A stretch of DNA of 16,255 nt from CAWEHQ01 sp051001995 (GCA_051001995.1 JBPCMT010000049.1:1-16255); one strand, 5' to 3'; shown: positions 6,391-13,654, counted from the stretch's first letter. The notes: generated by a model from the sequence alone, not told the origin. Numbers and translations: made by a program.

Positions 6391-7476
6391 GTGAGCATCA
6401 CCGTCCCGTCCGGCCTCGAGGGCGTGATCGCCTTCCAGACCGAGATCGCCGAGCCCGATAAGGCGGGCGGCGCGCTGCGCTATCGCGGCGTTGACATCGA
6501 GGACCTGGTCGGGACCGTCCCGTTCGAGAACGTCTGGGGGCTGCTCGTGGACGGCTCCTTCGAGCCGGGAATGCCGCCCGCCGAGCCCCATCCGCTGGCG
6601 GTCAGGTCGAGCGATCCGCGCGTGGACGTGCAGTCGGCGCTCGCGATGCTCGCGCCGGAGTGGGGGCTCGAGCCCCTGATCGACGTCTCCGACGAGCAGG
6701 CTCACGACGACCTGGCCCGCGCATCGGTGATGGCGCTCTCGTTCGTGGCCCAGTCGGCGCGAGGGATCGGCCACCCGCCGGTTCCCCAGCTCGAAGTGGA
6801 CACGGCCGAGACGATCCCCGAGCGATTCCTGATCCGCTGGCGCGGCGAGGCCGACCCGCGCCACGTCAAGGCGATCGACGCCTACTGGGTCTCGGCCGCC
6901 GAGCACGGCATGAACGCCTCGACCTTCGCCGCCCGGGTCGTGGCCTCCACCGGCGCCGACGTGGCGGCGTGCCTGTCGGCGGCGGTCGGGGCGCTGTCGG
7001 GGCCGCTCCACGGCGGCGCGCCCTCGCGCGTCCTCCAGATGCTCGATGGGGTCGAGCGCCTGGGCGACGCCGAGCGATGGGTCCGCGAGGCGCTCGACCG
7101 CGGCGACCGCCTGATGGGGTTCGGCCACCGGGTCTACCGGGCCGAGGACCCACGCGCGCGGGTGCTGCGCCGGACCGCCCGCGAGATCGGGTCCCCGCGG
7201 CTGGAGGCGGCAGAGGCGCTCGAGCAGGCCGCACTCGCGGAGCTTCAGGCGCGCAAGCCGGACCGCGTGCTCGCGACGAACGTCGAGTTCTGGTCGGCCG
7301 TGATTCTCGACGACGCGGGAGTGCCGCCCAAGCTGTTCACGCCGATGTTCACGTGCGCGCGCGTGGCCGGCTGGTCCGCGCACATCATGGAGCAAAAGCG
7401 CGAGGGCCGGCTGATCCGCCCGACCGCCGAGTACGTCGGGCCGGGGCCGCGCGCGGTGGACGGGTCGGCGGCGTGA
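6391..7476 (+). CDS. Citrate synthase (citrate/2-methylcitrate synthase family, CitA-like)
   Basis: This enzyme condenses acetyl-CoA (or propionyl-CoA) with oxaloacetate, the first step of the TCA or methylcitrate cycle. It has 361 residues. Catalytic histidines are visible in AEHGMNASTF (H172) and GFGHRVYR (H246), with the conserved GPLHGGA at H207. Where most citrate synthases have the third catalytic residue as Asp (NVDFYSG), this one reads TNVEFWSA, so Glu299. I recall Glu at this place in the actinobacterial 'citrate synthase 2' (CitA) subgroup, so it is probably a subgroup feature rather than loss of function. The C-terminus (AHIMEQKREGRLIRP.. YVGPGPR) is typical. Start GTG 6391 has no Shine-Dalgarno but a TATCCT box 7 nt upstream. 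Whether it prefers acetyl-CoA or propionyl-CoA cannot be told from sequence. Confidence 0.92.
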   Translation: MSITVPSGLEGVIAFQTEIAEPDKAGGALRYRGVDIEDLVGTVPFENVWGLLVDGSFEPGMPPAEPHPLAVRSSDPRVDVQSALAMLAPEWGLEPLIDVSDEQAHDDLARASVMALSFVAQSARGIGHPPVPQLEVDTAETIPERFLIRWRGEADPRHVKAIDAYWVSAAEHGMNASTFAARVVASTGADVAACLSAAVGALSGPLHGGAPSRVLQMLDGVERLGDAERWVREALDRGDRLMGFGHRVYRAEDPRARVLRRTAREIGSPRLEAAEALEQAALAELQARKPDRVLATNVEFWSAVILDDAGVPPKLFTPMFTCARVAGWSAHIMEQKREGRLIRPTAEYVGPGPRAVDGSAA

Positions 7477-7500
7477 CCGCGGGCGACGGCCACCCGTAGG

Positions 7501-7560
7501 GCGCGCTCCGGGGGCGCTCCGGGGCGCTCCGGGGCGCTCCGGGGCGCTCCGGGGCGCTCC
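7501..7560. repeat. 10-bp tandem repeat, GGGGCGCTCC
   Basis: Five exact head-to-tail copies of GGGGCGCTCC fill 7511-7560, preceded by a degenerate copy at 7501-7510. It lies in the gap just downstream of citrate synthase and before the hairpin at 7585. It is not CRISPR-like, as there are no spacers. Confidence 0.9.
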
Positions 7561-7584
7561 GGCCATCAGCCGGATCCCCGCAGC

Positions 7585-7623
7585 GTCCTGACTTTTACCC
7601 CCGGGAGGGGGAAAAGTCAGGAC
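7585..7623. terminator. Strong 39-nt palindromic hairpin between convergent genes
   Basis: Arms GTCCTGACTTTT (7585-7596) and AAAAGTCAGGAC (7612-7623) pair perfectly over 12 bp. CCCCC (7598-7602) and GGGGG (7607-7611) add 5 bp above one unpaired A, with a GGGA loop. It sits between the convergent citrate synthase and 177-aa membrane-protein genes and could act as a bidirectional terminator. No T-tract follows on either strand, so it is not a classical intrinsic terminator. Its regularity also fits a dispersed palindromic (REP-type) repeat. Confidence 0.6.
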
Positions 7624-7664
7624 TGTCGATTGCGTAAGCGCGGACCGATGAGCCCGCGGACGGA

Positions 7665-8198
7665 TCAGCGCCGCGCGCCGCCCCCCGGCGCCGGCATCTC
7701 GGGCGGCTCCTCCGGCAGCGGACGGGTGGCCGGGTCGCCGAGCGGGCGCGTCGGCCAGTCCGCGTGGTAGCGCTCCCGGCGCGCCTGCTCGCGCGTACGG
7801 CCCTGCTCGCGCTCGGAGGGCATGTCGTCCGGCGGACGCTGGCTGCGCTCCCTCGCCCCGGCGAGGAAGAGCAGCAGGGCGCAGCCGAGCGCCAGCAGGT
7901 TCTGGCCCAGCGGCCGGTCGAGCACGCGCACGACGATCAGGAAGGCGCACCACAGGCCGGCCGCCGCGATCACGGTCCCGTCACCGAACGGCAGGTGGAA
8001 GTGTCGCCCCTGGGCCCGCGCGCGGACGAGGACGAGGATGGCGACGCCGATGAGCGCGATCGCGAGCTCGACGAACGAGAACGATCCGAAGGTACTGACG
8101 ATCAGGAGCGTGGCCGCGACGCCCGCCACCCGCTGCTCCGGGCTCAGAAGGCGCCAGGTGCGCGGGATGCCTCGCAACGCGTCCGCCACGCGCCTCAC
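7665..8198 (-). CDS. Integral membrane protein, unknown function
   Basis: 177 residues from GTG 8198. A short basic N-terminus is followed by hydrophobic segments at about 25-60 (VAGVAATLLIVSTFGSF then LAIALIGVAILVLVRA) and about 77-112 (IAAAGLWCAFLIVVRVL, LLALGCALLLFLAG). The tail of some 60 residues is charged and then Pro-rich, ending PAPGGGARR. The middle and last hydrophobic stretches suggest two helical hairpins. Its GTG overlaps the stop of the DUF2203 gene as GTGA, so it is translationally coupled as the last gene of a four-gene operon beginning with the ArsA-like ATPase. No family is recognised. The cytoplasmic tail is compositionally simple. Confidence 0.75.
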   Translation of the reverse strand: MRRVADALRGIPRTWRLLSPEQRVAGVAATLLIVSTFGSFSFVELAIALIGVAILVLVRARAQGRHFHLPFGDGTVIAAAGLWCAFLIVVRVLDRPLGQNLLALGCALLLFLAGARERSQRPPDDMPSEREQGRTREQARRERYHADWPTRPLGDPATRPLPEEPPEMPAPGGGARR

Positions 8199-8572
8199 AG
8201 CGGCTCACGCCCCGCGTAGCCGGCGTCGGGGCCGTGCCAGAAGCCGATCTCGTCCTCGCCCTCGACCCAGCAGAGGTACACCTCGCGCCCGTCGCGCAGC
8301 GCCGGGAAGTCGACCAGGCCGCGGTCCAGGTCGCGCAACACGACCTCGGCGTCCTGGAGCTCGGCGAGCGCCTCCCGCAGCACCAGGAAGCCCTCGGAGA
8401 CCACGAGGCCGGGCGCCCCGCCGCCGTTTTCCGGCGCCGACTCGGTGAGCGCCTTGCGCGCCTCCTCGTCGGTCAGGCGGTCACGCGCCCCGCGCATCGC
8501 GTCGAGCCGCTCGGCGACCCAACCCAGCGCCGCGTTCGCCTCCTCGACGGTGTAGTGGCGCTCGTGGTTCAC
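8195..8572 (-). CDS. DUF2203 family protein
   Basis: 125 residues. The features match the DUF2203 family as I know it: an N-terminal HYTVEEANAAL, a helical middle, and a C-terminal core RDLDRGLVDFPALRDGREVYLCW.. EIGFWHGPDAGYAGREPL. The Trp/His/Asp pattern near the end (FWHGPDAGYAGR) is the most conserved part. The function of this family is not known. GTG 8572 is the first start after the upstream gene's stop at 8598, leaving a 25-nt gap. Its stop overlaps the next gene by 4 bp. No metal-binding or enzymatic motif is clear enough to name. Confidence 0.82.
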   Translation of the reverse strand: MNHERHYTVEEANAALGWVAERLDAMRGARDRLTDEEARKALTESAPENGGGAPGLVVSEGFLVLREALAELQDAEVVLRDLDRGLVDFPALRDGREVYLCWVEGEDEIGFWHGPDAGYAGREPL

Positions 8573-8597
8573 CGTCCGGCGGCCGCGGAAGAGGCCA

Positions 8598-9113
8598 TCA
8601 GTCGATCGGGATGTCCTCCACCCGGCGCTCCGGGCCCTCGTCGTCGAGGCGCTCGAGGTACCAGTCGATCAGCGCGCGCAGCGTAAGGAGCGCCTCGCGA
8701 ACCAGCGCCGTGAGCTGCTTCTCGAGTTCGCTCGGGACCATCCCGCGCAGGGCCTCGAGCAGTACCAGCAGCGAGGACAGGCTTGGCGCGCTGCCCCAGG
8801 CCGGTGGCGCGGGCCCGTCGCCGGCGGCCTGGCCGGCGGCCTCGCGGATCCGCTCCCAGTCGGCAGCGGCGTCGGCGTCGGCGGCCCCGCGGAACTGCTC
8901 GCGGTTGGTGTCCGTCGCGCCGTCGCGGAGCCCGTCGCCGGAGCCGTTGGGCGTCGTGTGACCGAAGCCGCTGACCGGCCGGCCCGCGCTGTTCAGCGGC
9001 CGCGGCTGCCGCCGTGAGCCTCCCGGCGCCCTCGAGCCTCCCGGCGCCCTCGAGCCCCCCGGCGCCCTCGCGCCCGAGCTATCGGGCCTGCTTGTCCTGC
9101 GCGACTCGGTCAT
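8598..9113 (-). CDS. Hypothetical protein with RAPGGS tandem repeats and helical C-terminus
   Basis: 171 residues from ATG 9113, which lies inside the 3' end of the ArsA-like gene (35-nt overlap, different frame). GAAGG lies a few bases upstream. Residues about 16-33 are three near-perfect copies of RAPGGS, encoded by an 18-bp DNA repeat. A disordered, Gly/Asp/Ala-rich middle follows. From about residue 110 to the end there is a plausible amphipathic helical domain (LSSLLVLLEALRGMVPSELEKQ and ALLTLRALIDWYLERL). The C-terminal half looks like a real conserved domain; the N-terminal half looks disordered. I do not recognise it. It sits second in the ArsA-like operon. Confidence 0.65.
   Translation of the reverse strand: MTESRRTSRPDSSGARAPGGSRAPGGSRAPGGSRRQPRPLNSAGRPVSGFGHTTPNGSGDGLRDGATDTNREQFRGAADADAAADWERIREAAGQAAGDGPAPPAWGSAPSLSSLLVLLEALRGMVPSELEKQLTALVREALLTLRALIDWYLERLDDEGPERRVEDIPID
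9013..9066. repeat. 18-bp coding tandem repeat (about three copies)
   Basis: The unit GCCTCCCGGCGCCCTCGA recurs about three times with one or two substitutions. On the minus strand it encodes the RAPGGS repeats of the hypothetical protein. Being a multiple of 3, copy-number changes would keep the frame. Boundaries are approximate. Confidence 0.75.
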
Positions 9114-10281
9114 CGGCCTTCTCGAAGACCACCTCCAGGGCTCCGTCCTCGAACCGCGCCGCGCTCGGGCGGTAGGCGGCCAGCGTCGGCGGCAGGATGA
9201 TAGTTCGCTTCTGCGGCCCCACCCGGACGACCAGCTCCAGGCCGATCTTCTTCAGGCCGATGTCAGCCTTCTCGACGAACGGGATCGCGAGCCGGAGCGT
9301 CGCGGATCCATCGGTGGCCACGAGCTCCTGCGAGAGCTCCTCGTGGAGGATTGCCTCGGCCGTGAGATCGCCGAAGGTCTCGCCGGCCAACCGGTCGAGC
9401 ATGACCGGCCCGATCACCTCGCGCTCGAGATAGGGGCAGACGAGGATCGGAAGCGGGCCGAAGGCCGAGCGGACGAGTTCCATCTGCTCCTGCTGGACCG
9501 CTCGCCAGCCGGCGAAGTAGCCGTCCACGTCGGCCGGGAAGACGCGGTTGACCACCACGGCGTCGGTCAGGTAGCCGTAGAGGTTCAGGTACGTGAACGT
9601 CCGCATGGCCTCGCGGATCACCATCCGGTCGGGGCTCATCACGAGTCGGATCGACGTGGCAGAGCGGTCGCGCAGGATCTCGTTCATCGTCACCAGGTTG
9701 CGAACCAGGCGCTGGACGTCGTCGAACACCGCGTCGGTGGGAAGCGGGACGTCCAGCAGGCTGCGGGCCAGCGGACGCGTGGCGGCCACGAGCCGGCGCT
9801 CCCAGGGGAGGACCTTCTCGAGCCACCAGCGGGCGACGTCGGGGAACGAGAGCAGCCTCAGCGTCTCGCCGGTCGGGGCGCAATCGACGACGACGACGTC
9901 GAACTCGTCGGCCTCGTGATGACGCTTGATCTGGAGCAGCGAGAAGAGCTCGTCCATCCCCGGCGGGACCGTCAGCTCCTCGGCGGTGATGCGGTCCACG
10001 CCGCGCTCGGCGAGCAGGTCGCCCATCCAGTCCGCCACCGCCTCCCAGTTGCGCTCCATCTCCTCCTGGGCCTGGACCTCCTGCCCCCAGAGGTTGTCCG
10101 CGCAGGGGGTCGCGACGCTGCCCAGCTCCGCCTCGAGCGAGTCGGACAGGCTGTGCGCCGGATCGGTTGAGAGGACGACGGTCTTAAGGCCGCGCTCAGC
10201 GCAGCGCCGCGCGGTGGCGGCGGCGACGCTCGTCTTGCCGACCCCTCCCTTACCGGTGTAGAGGATCGTGCGGGGCGTCAA
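9079..10281 (-). CDS. ArsA/Get3-family ATPase with C-terminal HSP20-like domain
   Basis: 400 residues from TTG 10281. The deviant Walker A GKGGVGKT is at 10-17. The family signature DCAPTGETLRLL is at about 133-144, replacing the usual DTAPTGHT. From about 335 to 393 there is a beta-rich tail (LRLAIPFVEKADIGLKK, VVRVGPQKRTIILP, FEDGALEVVFEK), matching the ArsA HSP20-like domain. There is a single ATPase half, and the cysteines that bind arsenite in E. coli ArsA are not evident. No arsB/arsC genes are nearby. A Get3-like membrane-protein targeting role, or an unknown one, is more likely than arsenite export. It leads a four-gene operon that ends in a membrane protein. TACGAT lies 8 nt before the TTG with no Shine-Dalgarno. 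Confidence 0.85.
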   Translation of the reverse strand: MTPRTILYTGKGGVGKTSVAAATARRCAERGLKTVVLSTDPAHSLSDSLEAELGSVATPCADNLWGQEVQAQEEMERNWEAVADWMGDLLAERGVDRITAEELTVPPGMDELFSLLQIKRHHEADEFDVVVVDCAPTGETLRLLSFPDVARWWLEKVLPWERRLVAATRPLARSLLDVPLPTDAVFDDVQRLVRNLVTMNEILRDRSATSIRLVMSPDRMVIREAMRTFTYLNLYGYLTDAVVVNRVFPADVDGYFAGWRAVQQEQMELVRSAFGPLPILVCPYLEREVIGPVMLDRLAGETFGDLTAEAILHEELSQELVATDGSATLRLAIPFVEKADIGLKKIGLELVVRVGPQKRTIILPPTLAAYRPSAARFEDGALEVVFEKADDRVAQDKQAR

Positions 10282-10289
10282 GGCGGCCC

Positions 10290-10295
10290 ATCGTA
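10290..10295 (-). promoter_or_regulatory. Candidate -10 of the ArsA-like operon (leaderless)
   Basis: TACGAT on the minus strand, 8 nt before TTG 10281, in the 70-nt divergent gap with the lipoprotein gene. It fits TANNNT; no -35 is clear. Confidence 0.4.
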
Positions 10296-10322
10296 ACGCT
10301 GCGCGCAGGCCGTGGAGGACGG

Positions 10323-10328
10323 TACTCT
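10323..10328 (+). promoter_or_regulatory. Candidate -10 of the lipoprotein gene
   Basis: TACTCT, 23 nt before ATG 10352, giving a leader of about 15 nt. It lies between the two arms (CGTGGAGG 10311-10318 and CCTCCACG 10344-10351) of an inverted repeat that may be an operator. Confidence 0.35.
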
Positions 10329-10351
10329 GGGATCACCGCTCGCCCTCCACG

Positions 10352-11548
10352 ATGCCCACGACCGCAACCGCGCCCCGCCTCCGAGGCCTGATCCTCGCCC
10401 TGCTCCTGCCGCTCACACTCGCGGCCCTCGCCGGCTGTGGCGGCGACGAGTCGAGCGAGGAGTCCGCGCCCGCCGAGGACCCGCAGGCGATCGTGGACCA
10501 GGCGTTCGCCGAGCCGATCGAGAGCGCGGACGTATCGCTCGACCTCGACGTCGAGCTCGAGGGCGCCGAGGGCTTCTCGGACCCCTTCAGGGTCCAGCTC
10601 TCGGGGCCGTGCCAGTCAAACGGGGCCGAGAAGTTCGCCAGCTTCGGCTACCAGCTGGCGCTCCAGGGCGGCGGTGCGACGGTGCCGCCGCTCACCGTCA
10701 CCTCGACCGGCGACAACCTGTACGTCGCGGTCGTGGGCACGAGCTACGAGTTCGGCGACGACGTCTTCGCCGACCTCAACCGCCAGATCGAGGGCGACGC
10801 CGAGGCGGCCGCCGCCTGCGGCACGCTCGGGTTCGACACCAGCGGCCCCGACCTGCCGAGCTTGATGGAGGACCTCGAGGTCGTGGGGGAGGAGACCGTC
10901 GGCGGCGAGCAGACGACGCACGTGACCGGCACGATCGCGATCGAGCGGATCGTCGCCGACCTGAACTCCGTGGCCCAGCAGGCGAACCAGCTCAGCGAGG
11001 GAACGGCGCCGGAGCTCGACGATCAGGAGCTCGAGCAGCTCACGGATTCCGTGGACGACCCGCCCTTCGACCTCTTCGTCGGTGAGGACGGCGTGCTGCG
11101 CGGCTTCAACTCGTCGTTTTCCTTTGGGCCCTCGGCCGGGGGAGCGGGGGGAGGCGGGCTGTCGAGCGGCAGCATCTCGGTCTCGCTCGAGTTCGCCGAC
11201 GTCGGCGGCGAGCAGGAGATCGCCGCACCGGAGGACTCGCGCCCGATCGCCGATCTTCTCCAGCAGGTGGCCGGGCTCAGCGGCGTCCTCGGCGAGGGAG
11301 GGATCGAGTTGCCCGGGCTGCCCGGGAGCCGCGGAGCCGAGCCCGGCGGGAACGCCGGCTCAGGCGGGGGCGCCGGGTCTGGGGGCCGCGGCGGGCCCCT
11401 GCCGCCTACGGGCCAGGAACAGGGCGGCGGCGCCCTGGGCGAAAGCCCCGATGCCGAGGCCTTCCAGCGCTACAGCGACTGCCTGAGCCAGACTGACGTC
11501 ACCGATCAGGCGGCGCTCGCCGAGTGCAACGAGCTGCTGGCGCCGTGA
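10352..11548 (+). CDS. Secreted lipoprotein, LppX/LprG-like
   Basis: 398 residues from ATG 10352; the open frame upstream to 10268 is not needed. The signal peptide has a hydrophobic core (GLILALLLPLTLAAL) and lipobox LAGC at C29, followed by an acidic Ser/Glu linker. The main domain (about 45-315) alternates beta strands and helices with repeated features such as GDNLYVAVVGTSYEF and VGGEQTTHVTGTI. This resembles the LppX/LprG/LolA-type lipid-carrying fold common in actinobacterial lipoproteins, though the match is by general pattern only. A Gly/Pro-rich linker (about 330-375) leads to a short tail with two cysteines (YSDCL and AECNELL) that could form a disulfide. It is convergent with the aldo-keto reductase gene with one nucleotide between stops. 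Confidence 0.75.
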   Translation: MPTTATAPRLRGLILALLLPLTLAALAGCGGDESSEESAPAEDPQAIVDQAFAEPIESADVSLDLDVELEGAEGFSDPFRVQLSGPCQSNGAEKFASFGYQLALQGGGATVPPLTVTSTGDNLYVAVVGTSYEFGDDVFADLNRQIEGDAEAAAACGTLGFDTSGPDLPSLMEDLEVVGEETVGGEQTTHVTGTIAIERIVADLNSVAQQANQLSEGTAPELDDQELEQLTDSVDDPPFDLFVGEDGVLRGFNSSFSFGPSAGGAGGGGLSSGSISVSLEFADVGGEQEIAAPEDSRPIADLLQQVAGLSGVLGEGGIELPGLPGSRGAEPGGNAGSGGGAGSGGRGGPLPPTGQEQGGGALGESPDAEAFQRYSDCLSQTDVTDQAALAECNELLAP

Positions 11549-11549
11549 G

Positions 11550-12536
11550 CTACGCCGCGCCGACCGGCTCGACGTCGAAGCGGCGCGCGTAGAGCGCGTC
11601 CACCTGCGAAAGCTCCTCCGCCGTCAGGTCCGGTGCGTCCGCCGTGCCGGCGAACTCCTCGAGCTCGGCGAGCGTGGTCACGGTCGGCACCACGCACGCG
11701 ATCGCCGGCTGGGCGAGGATGAACTTGAGCGCCGCCTGGGTCATCGTGCGCTCGCCCTCGAGCACCAGGAAGCGCAGCCGCTCGACCTTTTGCAGCCCCT
11801 CGAGCAGCCACTCGCGCTTGCGGTGGCGGCGGTGGTCGTTGCCCGAGAAGGTCGTCTCGGCCGTGTACTTGTCCTCGAGCAGCCCGCTCGAGGTGGGGAC
11901 GCGGGCCATGACGCCCGCGCGGGTCTCCTCCGCCGCGGCCAGGAAGTCGCTCCCCGGCTCCTGCTCGAGCAGGTTGTAGACGGTCTGAAGCGCCGGCACG
12001 CCGCGCTCACGCAGCGCCGCGACGCCCTCGTCGCGCCATCCGATGGCGGGCCCCAGCGCCACGCCGTACTCGCCCAGCTTGCCCTCGCCGCGCATCGCCT
12101 CGAGCTCGGCGAAGAGGTCGTCGCGCTCGATCGCGTCCATGCGCGGGTTGTGCAGCTGGTAGAGGTCGACGTGATCGGTTCGCAGGCGCCGCAGGCTGGC
12201 CTCGAGCGCCGCCCGCGCGTGCTCGCCCGACCAGTTCTGCGGCCGCTCCCCCTCGGCGTGCTGGCGGCGGTCGGAGTCGAGCTCGTAGCCGAACTTCGTC
12301 GAGATCTGGATTGCGTCGCGGTCGGCGGCGGCGAGCGCGCTGCCGACGATCTCCTCGTTGCGGCCCTGCCCGTAGGCGTCGCCGGTGTCGAAGAAGGTCA
12401 CACCGAGCTCGAGCGCACGGCCGATCAACCGGTCGGGATCGTCGGTCTCGCCCCACCAGTCGGAGCCGAGCGCCCAGGTGCCGAAGGCGATCTCCGAGGC
12501 GTGCAGCGTGCTGTCACCAAAGCGGCGCTGTTGCAT
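11550..12536 (-). CDS. Aldo-keto reductase
   Basis: 328 residues; an NADPH-dependent (beta/alpha)8 oxidoreductase. The AKR catalytic tetrad is complete: D50 and Y55 in FFDTGDAYG, K81 in STKFGYE, and H129 in LYQLHNP. The N-terminus (RRFGDSTLHASEIAFGTW) and the C-terminal cofactor region (AALKFILAQPAIACVVPT) are typical of the large bacterial AKR group that acts on general aldehydes or ketones. The substrate cannot be deduced. Start ATG 12536 has TAGACT exactly 7 nt upstream and no Shine-Dalgarno, so the mRNA is probably leaderless. It is divergent from the TerC-family gene, with 55 nt between starts. Confidence 0.92.
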   Translation of the reverse strand: MQQRRFGDSTLHASEIAFGTWALGSDWWGETDDPDRLIGRALELGVTFFDTGDAYGQGRNEEIVGSALAAADRDAIQISTKFGYELDSDRRQHAEGERPQNWSGEHARAALEASLRRLRTDHVDLYQLHNPRMDAIERDDLFAELEAMRGEGKLGEYGVALGPAIGWRDEGVAALRERGVPALQTVYNLLEQEPGSDFLAAAEETRAGVMARVPTSSGLLEDKYTAETTFSGNDHRRHRKREWLLEGLQKVERLRFLVLEGERTMTQAALKFILAQPAIACVVPTVTTLAELEEFAGTADAPDLTAEELSQVDALYARRFDVEPVGAA

Positions 12537-12543
12537 CGCGATG

Positions 12544-12549
12544 AGTCTA
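12544..12549 (-). promoter_or_regulatory. Candidate -10 of the aldo-keto reductase (leaderless)
   Basis: TAGACT on the minus strand, 7 nt before ATG 12536. The same hexamer precedes the thi operon. Confidence 0.5.
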
Positions 12550-12579
12550 GATGTCCGGTTGGGGCGAACCAGCGGTGGC

Positions 12580-12585
12580 TAGGCT
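12580..12585 (+). promoter_or_regulatory. Candidate -10 of the TerC-family gene (leaderless)
   Basis: TAGGCT, 6 nt before ATG 12592. The intervening GAGGCG is too close to the start to serve as a normal Shine-Dalgarno. Confidence 0.45.
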
Positions 12586-12591
12586 GAGGCG

Positions 12592-13626
12592 ATGGACCTC
12601 GCCGCCATCGCCCCCTGGGCAGCGCTCGTATTGGCGGTGTTCGTGTTCCTCGCGATCGACCTGCGCTTCTTCGCCCGCGGTCGCGAGCCGGAGTTCAGGG
12701 AGGGCGCGATCTGGTCGGTCGGCTGGCTCGTGCTGGCGCTCCTCGTGGCGCTGCCGGTGCTGCTCCTGAGCGACTCCGAGGACGCCGTCCTCTACACGAC
12801 CGTCTACCTGATCGAGCGCTCGCTGTCGCTCGACAACCTGTTCGTCTTCATCCTGCTGTTCGCCTACTTCGGGGTGCCCGAGCAGTACCGCGCCCGGCTG
12901 CTGTTCTGGGGCATCGTCGCCGCGCTCGCGCTGCGCGGGCTCGCGATCCTCGCGGGCACTGCGCTGATCGAGCAGTTCAGCTTCGTGATCTACATCCTCG
13001 GAGCGCTGCTCCTGGTCCTCGCCTACCGGATCCTGCGCGGCGTCGACGAGAACGTCGACCCCGACAAGAACCTGATCGTGCGCGGCGTCCGCAAGGTATT
13101 CCCGGTGACGGGCGAGTTCCGCGAGGGCCACTGGTTCGTCAAGGAGAACGGCAAGCTCTACACGACGCCGCTGTTCCTCTGCCTCGTGGCGATCGTGGGG
13201 GCGGACATCGCGTTCGCCGTCGACTCGATCCCGGCCGCGTTCGCGATCACCACCGACCCGCTGCTGATCTGGATGGGCAACGTCTTCGCATTGCTCGGGC
13301 TGCGCGCGCTGTTCGTGCTCGTCGAGGGGCTGATCCGGCGCTTTCGCTACCTCGACCAGACGATCGCGATCGTGCTGGCGCTGGTCGCCGTCAAGCTGCT
13401 GATCGAGGACCTCGTGCATATCGGTCCGCTCGCGACGCTGGCCGGCGTGGCGGTGCTGTTCACCGGCGGGATCGTCGCCTCGATCGTCGCCGACCGCCGT
13501 GACCCGGACTCCGACCGAAAGCGCGAGGAGCGGGGGACGCGCACGACCGACGTGGGGCGGGACGGGTCGGGCGCCGATGGCGCCGAGCCGGAGCAGGCCG
13601 AGCGGGAGCGCGCGCCGACCGGCTGA
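12592..13626 (+). CDS. TerC/Alx-family metal (Mn2+) exporter
   Basis: 344 residues, about nine predicted membrane helices. The two acidic membrane motifs that define the family are present: SLSLDNLFVF with D81/N82, and ADIAFAVDSIPA with D205 and D211. These residues are thought to bind the transported metal. Members such as Alx and MeeF/MeeY-type proteins export Mn2+; older names refer to tellurite resistance. After the last helix (about 300) there is a 45-residue charged, disordered tail (RREERGTRTTD-like). The leader is too short for a yybP-ykoY manganese riboswitch, which controls many relatives. It is convergent with the CAX exchanger gene across a 199-nt gap. Confidence 0.9.
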   Translation: MDLAAIAPWAALVLAVFVFLAIDLRFFARGREPEFREGAIWSVGWLVLALLVALPVLLLSDSEDAVLYTTVYLIERSLSLDNLFVFILLFAYFGVPEQYRARLLFWGIVAALALRGLAILAGTALIEQFSFVIYILGALLLVLAYRILRGVDENVDPDKNLIVRGVRKVFPVTGEFREGHWFVKENGKLYTTPLFLCLVAIVGADIAFAVDSIPAAFAITTDPLLIWMGNVFALLGLRALFVLVEGLIRRFRYLDQTIAIVLALVAVKLLIEDLVHIGPLATLAGVAVLFTGGIVASIVADRRDPDSDRKREERGTRTTDVGRDGSGADGAEPEQAERERAPTG

Positions 13627-13635
13627 TCTTCGTGC

Positions 13636-13654
13636 CGCCGACGCCTGGTCGGCG
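13636..13654. terminator. Hairpin just after the TerC-family gene
   Basis: CGCCGAC (13636-13642) and GTCGGCG (13648-13654) pair perfectly over 7 bp around a GCCTG loop, 10 nt after the TGA. There is no T-tract, so termination is only suggested by position. Confidence 0.35.

Noticed and set aside
7501..7560. Possible CRISPR array
   Set aside because: Units are contiguous 10-mers with no spacers.
6325..7953. 542-aa minus-strand frame opposite citrate synthase
   Set aside because: Antisense shadow; it also reads through the 10-bp tandem repeat and the hairpin.
12592..13626. Manganese (yybP-ykoY) riboswitch before the TerC-family gene
   Set aside because: Only 55 nt separate the divergent start codons, and the predicted -10 is 6 nt before the ATG, leaving no room.
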